Shown here one piece after another: positions 1 through 6,018 of a stretch of DNA of 14,979 nt. The position numbers were made by a program, and so were the translations under genes. The notes beneath the pieces were generated by a model. That model was not told where the DNA came from. It made no database searches and was given only the letters and a program-made list of their open reading frames with translations. The DNA is from Cyclobacteriaceae bacterium (GTDB lineage: Bacteria > Bacteroidota > Bacteroidia > Cytophagales > Cyclobacteriaceae). The stretch is taken from contig JAKISE010000082.1 in NCBI GenBank assembly GCA_021648745.1, positions 1 to 14,979 of the forward strand, in the 5' to 3' direction. Numbering within the stretch: the stretch's first letter is position 1; each line of letters opens with the position of its first letter.

Positions 1-124
1 TTAATCGCAACAGGATTTGTGGGATACACACAAATTCTAGGTCTTGAAGAGCCGTATGATGTGAGAGCATCAAGTACGGTTCTGTGAGAGGTTTAGGGGT
101 GAGATTCCCCTTTACCTACTCGAT
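1..124 (+). mobile_element. Group II intron, 3' end only
   Basis: This is the tail of a self-splicing retroelement whose upstream part, including any reverse transcriptase gene, lies outside the window. Bases 13-37 can form a stem (GGATTTGTG with CACAAATTC, one G-U pair) that probably belongs to the region just before domain V. Domains V and VI follow in the order and spacing expected of a bacterial group II intron. The intron should end at the AT dinucleotide at 123-124, which fits the usual terminal AY and lies 7 nt after the bulged A. Sequence from 125 onward would then be the 3' exon or target site. I cannot assign the structural class or tell whether the element is intact. Confidence 0.85.
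46..124 (+). ncRNA. Group II intron catalytic domains V and VI
   Basis: Domain V is 49-82 (34 nt). Bases 49-56 pair with 75-82 and contain the catalytic AGC triad at 50-52. A two-nt AA bulge lies at 72-73, an upper stem pairs 58-62 with 67-71, and a GAGA tetraloop of the GNRA class is at 63-66. Domain VI is about 86-121: GAG (86-88) pairs with CTC (119-121), AGGT (89-92) with ACCT (114-117), and AGGGG (95-99) with CCCCT (107-111). The only unpaired base between the two lower helices is A118, the expected branch-point adenosine. The pairing is read directly from the sequence and the functional roles come from the family. Confidence 0.88.
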
Positions 125-284
125 TTTGAAAAACTAGAATTCCAACACCTGATATAAGGGTTGTAATAGCGTTTAATTGTGTTGCTTTTTGAGAAGTGTT
201 CATTATTGATTTTATTATTTATGTAAAATTAGATTGAATAAAATTTGATATATTGATATTTTACGCCAAGCTTTATACGATCAA

Positions 285-1268
285 ATGAAAATTTTTGCAC
301 CACATATAGCCAATCTATTTTTTTACGGAGCTTACCAAGGGATTAGTGAGTCCTCTTTAAGAAAAAACCTAACTGAAGGTGAACTAGATGTCTGTAATGT
401 AGATAACTGGGTTAGTGATTCTGACTATTTAAGAGTATTGGAGACGCTTATACATAAAACAAACAACTCTTATTTTGGATTATACTTTGGCAGTTATCTT
501 AATATAAAAGCATTGGGGTTAATCGCAGAATTGTCCTTGAATGCATCAAGTTTAAAACAAGCAATTCTTTTTTTGCAAAAATACCTCGATTCAACTTTTC
601 CATTTGTGTCTCTTATTATCGAGCAAAATACGAACCAATGTACCTTGCGTTTAATATCCACTTTGGAAGATAGGATTTTAAAAAACCATATTTTAGATAC
701 AGTATTTAGCTTTATCTATCGCGAACTTAAATTGATGCTGATTGATGAGTGTAGCCTTGTACTAAAATTACCATATTCGGACGTTGATGAATACGCCAAC
801 CTGTTAAATTCAAGTGTTAATAAAGGAGATTCTCATGCTATACTATTGAGTAACAAAATGTTAGATAGTGAGATCAACAGAAAGTCGGTAAAAGAAATTG
901 ACTATTTGCTGCCTAAGTTTTTAATGATGCTTGGGAAAAACAAAATAGGCTATGAGAATTTTTCTTCGCAAATTAGAAATATGGTTTTAAATATGTGCTG
1001 TCCAGCACTGCCTACATTCATGCAGGTATCAAAGCAATTCCCGTTAAGTAACCGAACCATTCAAAGAAAACTAACAAAAGAAGGACAATCCTTTAGAAAA
1101 ATATCGGATGAAATTAGAAGAGAACTTTCATATTATCTGGTAAAAGGAAATCGGATTAAAACGCAAGATATTGCCTACATTTTAGGCTATTCTGAACCAA
1201 GCGCATACTTACACGCGGTAAAAAGGTGGGATACAGTAAGCCGTATCGTAGAGGAAATCTCTGAATAA
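285..1268 (+). CDS. AraC-family transcriptional regulator (OruR/ArgR-like sensor domain)
   Basis: A 327-residue protein with the two-part layout of AraC regulators carrying an arabinose-binding-like (PF12625 type) N-terminal domain. The N-terminal portion, about residues 15-200, is the effector or oligomerisation domain. The C-terminal portion, about 240-316, is the double helix-turn-helix DNA-binding domain, recognisable from SNRTIQRKL followed by DIAYILGYSEPSAYLHAVKRW-type residues. The last 11 residues after KRW diverge from the usual family ending. The start at 285 gives a full-length protein and has no Shine-Dalgarno sequence, which is normal for Bacteroidota. The gene ends 50 nt before the DJ-1-family gene on the same strand and is the obvious candidate regulator of it; that link is inferred. 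The ligand is unknown. Confidence 0.88.
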   Translation: MKIFAPHIANLFFYGAYQGISESSLRKNLTEGELDVCNVDNWVSDSDYLRVLETLIHKTNNSYFGLYFGSYLNIKALGLIAELSLNASSLKQAILFLQKYLDSTFPFVSLIIEQNTNQCTLRLISTLEDRILKNHILDTVFSFIYRELKLMLIDECSLVLKLPYSDVDEYANLLNSSVNKGDSHAILLSNKMLDSEINRKSVKEIDYLLPKFLMMLGKNKIGYENFSSQIRNMVLNMCCPALPTFMQVSKQFPLSNRTIQRKLTKEGQSFRKISDEIRRELSYYLVKGNRIKTQDIAYILGYSEPSAYLHAVKRWDTVSRIVEEISE

Positions 1269-1318
1269 AATAATGTTGATATACACCTAAGCCTGTAATT
1301 CCATTGTACTTTTAGAAA

Positions 1319-2092
1319 ATGGCAATAAAGAGAATCTTGGTACCTGTGCCTTCAAATGGATGCGACCCTTCAGAAGTAGGTATTCCTTGTAAATTAATGA
1401 TGGAAGCAGGAATAGAGGTTGTATTTGCAACTCCAAATGGAGAAAAGGCAAGCACAGATACTATAATGCTTACAGGAGCAAAACTTGGAATTTGGAAATC
1501 TGTTTTAGCAGCTAGGAAAGATGCAGTAGAAGCTTATTTAGAAATAGAAAAATCTCACGCATTCTCCAATCCCATTTCCTATAATGATATAAAAAAAGAA
1601 GACTATGACGGTATTTACTTGCCAGGTGGGCATGATAAGCCCGTAAAAGAATATCTTGAATCTAAAAAATTGCAAAATTGTATTGCAGGTTTTTTTAGCG
1701 AGACCAAACCTGTAGGGGCTATTTGCCATGGGGTAGTATTAGTAGCTAGAAGCATAAATGAAGCCACTGGAAAATCAGTTATTTATCAATATAAAACCAC
1801 ATCGCTACTTAATAAACAGGAACTACTAGGTTATAATATGACCAGGTTATGGATGGGTGATTACTACTTAACCTACCCAGAAATCACCGTAGAAAGTGAG
1901 GTGACTTCTGTGCTAGAAAATAAAGAAAATTTCATCAAGGGGCCTCCTTCAATATTTAGAGACTCTCCTTCAAAAATGAACCGAGGCTTCTTTGTAAAGG
2001 ATCGAAATTACATCTCAGCACGTTGGCCAGGTGATTTGTATAATTTTGCAGCCGAGTTTATAAAAATGATTCTAGCAGCCAAATCAATTTAG
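1319..2092 (+). CDS. DJ-1/PfpI family protein (type 1 glutamine amidotransferase-like)
   Basis: A 257-residue cytoplasmic protein with the DJ-1/ThiJ/PfpI fold. The nucleophile elbow is GAICHG, with Cys136 and the following His137. The sequence LPGGHD (about 101-106) is the family's conserved glycine turn, and the DPSEVG segment near residues 16-21 supplies the likely partner acid Glu19. At 257 residues it is longer than DJ-1 itself and nearer to the Hsp31/HchA-like and 'type 1 glutamine amidotransferase domain' subgroups, which include glyoxalase III-like enzymes and chaperones acting on carbonyl-damaged molecules. The precise reaction cannot be assigned. No signal peptide is visible. It follows the AraC-family gene by 50 nt and may be controlled by it. 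Confidence 0.85.
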   Translation: MAIKRILVPVPSNGCDPSEVGIPCKLMMEAGIEVVFATPNGEKASTDTIMLTGAKLGIWKSVLAARKDAVEAYLEIEKSHAFSNPISYNDIKKEDYDGIYLPGGHDKPVKEYLESKKLQNCIAGFFSETKPVGAICHGVVLVARSINEATGKSVIYQYKTTSLLNKQELLGYNMTRLWMGDYYLTYPEITVESEVTSVLENKENFIKGPPSIFRDSPSKMNRGFFVKDRNYISARWPGDLYNFAAEFIKMILAAKSI

Positions 2093-2168
2093 ATTTTATT
2101 TAGATTTACTAGTAGCTTTTGTTGAGATTTTACCAATATTCTTCTCAAATAGAAACAATTTAGTTGAT

Positions 2169-2200
2169 TTAGCGTACTTTCGCTAACAGTGTTATTTTTT
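2169..2200 (+). terminator. Possible weak terminator after the DJ-1-family gene
   Basis: A perfect 6-bp inverted repeat, TTAGCG and CGCTAA with a 6-nt loop (2169-2186), is followed about 8 nt later by a T-rich stretch. The gap between stem and T-tract is longer than in a classical intrinsic terminator. It could equally be an operator for the downstream ketoacyl synthase gene. Confidence 0.35.
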
Positions 2201-2274
2201 CTTTTTTTACTGGCTTAGTTTACTCGCACTACAACTAAAAAAGTATTCAATTAAGCACTACTTACTAGTTTAAC

Positions 2275-2282
2275 TAAATTTG
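2275..2282 (+). promoter_or_regulatory. Bacteroidetes -7 box (TAAATTTG) directly before the ketoacyl synthase start
   Basis: The octamer is an exact match to TAnnTTTG, the -7 element of the primary sigma factor of Bacteroidota. No clear -33 TTTG or TTG is present at the usual spacing. Because the ATG begins at 2284, transcription from this box would start at or just inside the start codon, implying a leaderless mRNA. Confidence 0.5.
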
Positions 2283-2283
2283 C

Positions 2284-3363
2284 ATGGCTAAGTCAATTTA
2301 CAGTGTGATTACTGGTACGGGCAACTACATTCCGACCAGACGAATAAAAAACGAAGATTTTCTATCTTATGAGTTTTACGAGAAAGATGGTGTAAAACTT
2401 AACAAGGATAATAAAGATGTAATCTCTAAATTTCAAGAAATTACAACTATTGCCGAAAGGCGCTATGTAACTGAAGATCAGGTTACCTCTGATATTGCTG
2501 CATTTTCTGCTGAAGCTGCCATTGAGTCTGCTGGCATTGATAAGGAAGACTTAGATTATGTAATTGTGGCTCATAATTTTGGAGATGTTACTAATGAAAA
2601 TAAACAACTTGACATCGTTCCTAGCCTGGCCGCTAGGGTAAAACAGAAGTTGAAAATTATTAACCCATATGCCGTTGCTTATGATGTGCCCTTTGGGTGC
2701 CCGGGCTGGTTACAAGCAATGATTCAGGCGGATTATTTTATAAAATCAGGTGATGCAAAAAAGGTACTGGTTATTGGTGCCGATGTGTTATCACGTGTTT
2801 GCGACCCACACGACAGAGATAGTATGATTTATGCCGATGGGGCAGGAGCCGTAATTTTAGAGGGTAAAGAAAGTGAAAAACCCATTGGTATATTAGCTCA
2901 TAAAACTCGGTCTGATACATTTGAGTATGCCAACATGTTGTTTATGGGTAAATCGTATAATAATACTAATGGTTGTGTTGGCAACCCTTACCTTAAAATG
3001 AACGGCAGAAAGTTATACCAATATGCATTGGAAACTGTGCCTATGGCCATTCAGGCTTGCTTAGAAAAAAGTAATACCCATCTTAGTGAAATCAAGAAAA
3101 TATTGATTCACCAAGCCAATGGTAAAATGGATGATGCTATTCTAGAAAGGCTTTATAAGTTGTATGACCTCCCAGTTTTAGAAGGTGTTATGCCAATGAC
3201 TATAGAGTTTTTAGGTAATTCCTCCGTAGCCACCATTCCTACTTTGCTCGACCTAATTTTAAAAGGCGAAGTGAAAGGGCACGAACTAATTAAGGGAGAT
3301 AAAATCGTATTTGCCTCGGTAGGAGCTGGGATGAATATAAATGCAGCGGTTTATACGATGTAA
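2284..3363 (+). CDS. 3-oxoacyl-ACP synthase III family protein (FabH-like)
   Basis: A 359-residue thiolase-fold condensing enzyme of the FabH/KAS III type, which performs a decarboxylative Claisen condensation between an acyl-CoA starter and malonyl-ACP. The full catalytic triad is visible: Cys139 in PFGCPGW, His276 in ILIHQAN and Asn312 in LGNSS. The glycine-rich segment YADGAGAVILEG (about 183-194) and C-terminal GAGMN are also typical. The N-terminus VITGTGNYIPTRR matches the family start, so 2284 is well supported. No acp, fabD or fabG gene lies beside it, so it may be a specialised paralogue rather than the housekeeping FabH. Relatives in Bacteroidota include enzymes of aryl polyene or dialkylresorcinol synthesis, but nothing nearby supports that role. 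Confidence 0.9.
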   Translation: MAKSIYSVITGTGNYIPTRRIKNEDFLSYEFYEKDGVKLNKDNKDVISKFQEITTIAERRYVTEDQVTSDIAAFSAEAAIESAGIDKEDLDYVIVAHNFGDVTNENKQLDIVPSLAARVKQKLKIINPYAVAYDVPFGCPGWLQAMIQADYFIKSGDAKKVLVIGADVLSRVCDPHDRDSMIYADGAGAVILEGKESEKPIGILAHKTRSDTFEYANMLFMGKSYNNTNGCVGNPYLKMNGRKLYQYALETVPMAIQACLEKSNTHLSEIKKILIHQANGKMDDAILERLYKLYDLPVLEGVMPMTIEFLGNSSVATIPTLLDLILKGEVKGHELIKGDKIVFASVGAGMNINAAVYTM

Positions 3364-3401
3364 AGCGCAATAGCAACTTAATTTCATCTCTTAAATTTTT
3401 A

Positions 3402-3452
3402 TTCACAAAGAAAAAGGGGGTGTTCACAAAGTTTTTAGTGTCATTCACAAAG
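3402..3452 (+). repeat. Three 9-bp direct repeats (TTCACAAAG) spaced exactly 21 bp
   Basis: Identical copies begin at 3402, 3423 and 3444. A degenerate fourth copy (TTCATAAAA) begins at 3468. The 21-bp period is close to two helical turns, so the copies face the same side of the DNA, as in iteron-type binding sites. They lie 74-124 nt upstream of the lipoprotein start at 3526. The bases between copies are not conserved, which argues for repeated binding sites rather than simple slippage. Confidence 0.75.
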
Positions 3453-3525
3453 AAAGGCTGTTTTTTATTCATAAAATTTCATTAATTGCATAGTAAACCC
3501 AAGTGTGCAATTAATCTGTTTTGTT

Positions 3526-3810
3526 ATGAAAGCCATTTTACAAAATACTACCATCCTTTTATTCTTAATATTCCCATTTCTTCAAAGCTGTAGTTCTAGT
3601 AAAAATCAAGAACAGGAAGACAAATCAAAAGTTGAAACTATAAAAAGTATAGCAGAACAAAATGCTATTGACGATATGGTTCAGCGCTATAAAGAAGAGC
3701 TAGGTGACAAACCACAAGAAGCAACTACCACCACAATTGATAGGAGCCATCTATCAGAAATTGAACAAAGTTATTATGCTGCTGGTATTTTAATAAAAGC
3801 AATGATTTAA
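3526..3810 (+). CDS. N-terminal fragment of the PKD/FISUMP lipoprotein
   Basis: The first 94 residues of the broken gene. It begins with a lipoprotein signal peptide: a hydrophobic core ILLFLIFPF followed by the lipobox LQSC, with Cys22 as the lipidated residue. A polar, charged stretch follows (rich in Glu, Lys and Gln). ATG 3526 is preferred over an in-frame GTG at 3505 because it places the signal peptide right at the N-terminus. The frame stops at TAA 3808-3810, directly after the A-run where the continuation shifts into the -1 frame. On its own this is a truncated lipoprotein with no recognisable function. Confidence 0.7.
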   Translation: MKAILQNTTILLFLIFPFLQSCSSSKNQEQEDKSKVETIKSIAEQNAIDDMVQRYKEELGDKPQEATTTTIDRSHLSEIEQSYYAAGILIKAMI

Positions 3811-3866
3811 TAGCTTTCCAATCAGATGAATCGGCAGAGGGCGGAACCGAAATTAGTGAGTTTTAC

Positions 3867-5336
3867 ATGTTTAAGGATAGTTTGGTGAATATTTATTTTC
3901 AATCATTTTCAGAAGGAGTTTATGTTGAAGTTGTGGTTTTATCAGATTCTAGCCCTACATTTATTCGAAGAATTCCTTTGGCTGGTTTGGACGGAGAAAT
4001 TAAAGAGGAAGAATTGTCCTACTTAACAGAATGGGATCTGGGTAAAAGATTGTTCGCTCAGAAATTAAGTTTATTGGAAATGAATTTGTATGGGCAATCA
4101 ATGAGTGATTTTGAAGAAGATGAACAAGAAGACGATGGTTATTATCATTATGTTGAAAGCACAGTTGGTGAAAGTGAGTATGGTGGAGAATTTTATGAAA
4201 GTTCAGGTTTAATAATAAGTATAGGGCTTCTTGTACCTCTTATGCAAAGTATGATGAACCCAGAGTTTTCTGTTAGCTCAAAAGTTGGCACAGTTGTAAC
4301 TAAATTTCAATTTGATTCTTCAAAAAGCACTACAAGCAAAAATAAAAATTCGGATTTAAAATTTAGATGGGATTTTGACAATGACGGAGCTTGGAATACT
4401 GATTTTAGTTCCAATCCGGTAACATCACATACCTATGAAACTACTGGTATAAAAAGAGTTAAGCTTGAAATAAAGGATAATGAAGGACTTAAAAGTAGTG
4501 TTATAAAAAATATTGAGGTATTGGAGGTTCAGGCGTTGTTTACTTCGAACCTTGTTGTAGGTGATGTTTCAACAACCTTTGAATTGGATGCGTCAACAAG
4601 TAGCACTAAAAATGGCTCAAGTTTAAGTTTTAGATGGGATTTTAATGGTGATGGTGTTTGGGATACTGAATTTATAACTGAAAAAGAAATCAAACATCAA
4701 TATAAAAATGAAGGCATTATGCCTCTTAGACTTGAAGTAAAAAATAGTGAGGGTAAAACAAATGTTAAATCAAATCAGCTTGTCGTATTTAAGCTCGATA
4801 GTTTAACGGATATTGATGGGAATATATATAAAGTAGCTAAGATTGGTAAAAAATGGTGGATGATGGATAACCTTAAGGTGAAACATTATAATAATGGAGA
4901 AAATATATCAACAGGTTTAGACGCCAAAACTTGGAAAGAAACACGAAATGGTGCTTTTGCAAGCTACGATAATGACAGTACCAATATGGCTAAGTATGGG
5001 CTTCTATATAATTATTATACAATAGAAAATATAAATGCTATTGCACCTAAAGGCTGGCATGTTGCTACTGATGACGAATGGCAGGAACTTGGAAGCTACC
5101 TTGAAAAACTAGACCTCGTTAATAAGTCAAATACGTACACAAGTAAAAAATCATTGGCTCATAAAATTGGTTTTTTAGAGGTGCTTGGGGGAAAGTTAAA
5201 TGTGGAGTATAAAGGCTTTAAATTTAATGAGTTGAACGATAAGCCTAATTTTTGGTTATCTAGTAGTTATGACAAAAAATACGTTTGGTTTAATACGTTT
5301 GATTACCGGGGTTACATTAAAGAAACAGTGGTTTGA
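3867..5336 (+). CDS. C-terminal part of the lipoprotein: two PKD domains and FISUMP domain
   Basis: This frame is open from 3765; 3867 is only its first ATG and is unlikely to be the genuine start, because the preceding codons (NDLIAFQSDESAEGG) read as normal protein. It contains two PKD-type repeats, each with an aspartate-rich, possibly Ca-binding loop (WDFDNDGAWNT and WDFNGDGVWDT), then a FISUMP domain marked by DIDGNIYKVAKIG, WWMMDNLKV, YGLLYNYYTI and GWHVATDDEW. FISUMP domains occur in many Bacteroidota and Fibrobacter surface lipoproteins; their function is not established. In this frame the protein ends prematurely at 5336, losing the conserved terminal RCVKD, which is present one frame over. 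An acidic, tyrosine-rich segment (EEDEQEDDGYYHY) precedes the PKD region. Confidence 0.8.
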   Translation: MFKDSLVNIYFQSFSEGVYVEVVVLSDSSPTFIRRIPLAGLDGEIKEEELSYLTEWDLGKRLFAQKLSLLEMNLYGQSMSDFEEDEQEDDGYYHYVESTVGESEYGGEFYESSGLIISIGLLVPLMQSMMNPEFSVSSKVGTVVTKFQFDSSKSTTSKNKNSDLKFRWDFDNDGAWNTDFSSNPVTSHTYETTGIKRVKLEIKDNEGLKSSVIKNIEVLEVQALFTSNLVVGDVSTTFELDASTSSTKNGSSLSFRWDFNGDGVWDTEFITEKEIKHQYKNEGIMPLRLEVKNSEGKTNVKSNQLVVFKLDSLTDIDGNIYKVAKIGKKWWMMDNLKVKHYNNGENISTGLDAKTWKETRNGAFASYDNDSTNMAKYGLLYNYYTIENINAIAPKGWHVATDDEWQELGSYLEKLDLVNKSNTYTSKKSLAHKIGFLEVLGGKLNVEYKGFKFNELNDKPNFWLSSSYDKKYVWFNTFDYRGYIKETVV

Positions 5337-5355
5337 GTATAAGATGTGTGAAAGA

Positions 5356-5847
5356 TTAATCTCTATTCTTCTCCTCAAAATCTAAAGAGGCCGAATTTAA
5401 GCAATATCTTAAACCTGTAGGTTTTGGTCCATCATTAAACACATGCCCCAAATGGCCACCACAAACGCCACAAATAACTTCTTCACGTACCATACCCATA
5501 CTTCTATCTATTACTACTTTTACATTTTTTTCATCGATAGGTTTCCAAAAACTTGGCCAACCCGAGCCTGACTTAAACTTAGTATCTGACTTAAATAATG
5601 GAGTATCGCAACCCGCACAGTAATAAATTCCATCCTTATGATTCTCCCAATATTTACCTGTAAAGGCAATTTCGGTTCCTTTTTCTCTTAAAATATGATA
5701 TTCTTCAGGAGAAAGTTCGGCTTTCCATTCAGCATCTGTTTTTGTGATTTTAAATTTCTTGTCTTCCATATTACTCGATTGTGCGGTACAGTGTTGAAAC
5801 CCTATTGTGGTTGCTACTATAAGTGTAAATATAATTTTGTTTTTCAT
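5356..5847 (-). CDS. msrB: Peptide-methionine (R)-S-oxide reductase MsrB, exported
   Basis: A 163-residue enzyme that reduces methionine-R-sulfoxide in proteins. The SelR/MsrB domain spans about 36-157. It has the four zinc-binding cysteines in CxxC pairs (Cys77/Cys80 and Cys126/Cys129), the conserved SGSGWPSF, GHLGHVF and the catalytic Cys149 in RYCLNSASLDF. An N-terminal hydrophobic segment (about 4-18), absent from cytosolic MsrB proteins, indicates export; Cys20 in GFQHC is not a good lipobox, so cleavage after TAQ or lipidation are both possible. The gene is divergent from argS and convergent with the FISUMP gene, whose repaired stop codon overlaps this gene's stop. A periplasmic or surface protein-repair role is inferred. 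Confidence 0.94.
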   Translation of the reverse strand: MKNKIIFTLIVATTIGFQHCTAQSSNMEDKKFKITKTDAEWKAELSPEEYHILREKGTEIAFTGKYWENHKDGIYYCAGCDTPLFKSDTKFKSGSGWPSFWKPIDEKNVKVVIDRSMGMVREEVICGVCGGHLGHVFNDGPKPTGLRYCLNSASLDFEEKNRD

Positions 5848-6018
5848 AATCGTTTAAATTTAACTAAAGCTAATTGGTTAACGTAAAATCCGTTGTGGTA
5901 GTTCAATATCTTCATCAACAAACAATCGATTAAACAAATAAACAATTCTATTATTCCAATTCACTTCTTAAAACACTTCCTTTGCATCTCATATCTAATA
6001 GATTTGAAATTTAAAAAA

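Larger units (their letters stand above)
3526..5359 (+). pseudogene. PKD/FISUMP lipoprotein gene interrupted by two 1-base frameshifts
   Basis: Read with two -1 frame changes, this interval encodes one protein of about 611 residues: lipoprotein signal peptide with Cys22, an unrecognised domain (about 25-245), two PKD domains (about 249-335 and 339-423) and a C-terminal FISUMP domain (about 425-611). The first break is at the A-run 3795-3798; adding one A gives a continuous IKSNDLIAFQSDE. The second is at the A-run 5323-5325; adding one A turns the ending into KENSGLSIRCVKD-stop, the normal end of FISUMP domains (consensus G-F-S-V-R-C-V-K/R-D). Both ends of the repaired protein are biologically sensible. 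It could be a real pseudogene, a sequencing homopolymer artefact or, less likely, programmed frameshifting. Confidence 0.75.

Noticed and set aside
239..247. -7 promoter box before the AraC-family gene (TAAAATTTG)
   Set aside because: It has one base too many between TA and TTTG and no matching -33 element. In this AT-rich gap it may be chance.
2284..3363. Dialkylresorcinol/flexirubin (darB-type) gene
   Set aside because: The neighbouring genes give no support for such a cluster, so only the general FabH-like call is kept.
3402..3452. Replication origin iterons or CRISPR repeats
   Set aside because: There is no initiator or cas gene in the window, the repeats are only 9 bp, and the 12-bp spacers are far shorter than CRISPR spacers.
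3290..3472. Minus-strand open frame with a repeated FFVN peptide across the 21-bp repeats
   Set aside because: The apparent peptide repeat follows from 21 being a multiple of three. The frame overlaps the end of the ketoacyl synthase, is short and resembles no known protein.
6004..6018. TTG start for argS
   Set aside because: It only adds a Lys/Phe-rich pentapeptide. The ATG at 6019 gives the usual ArgRS length.
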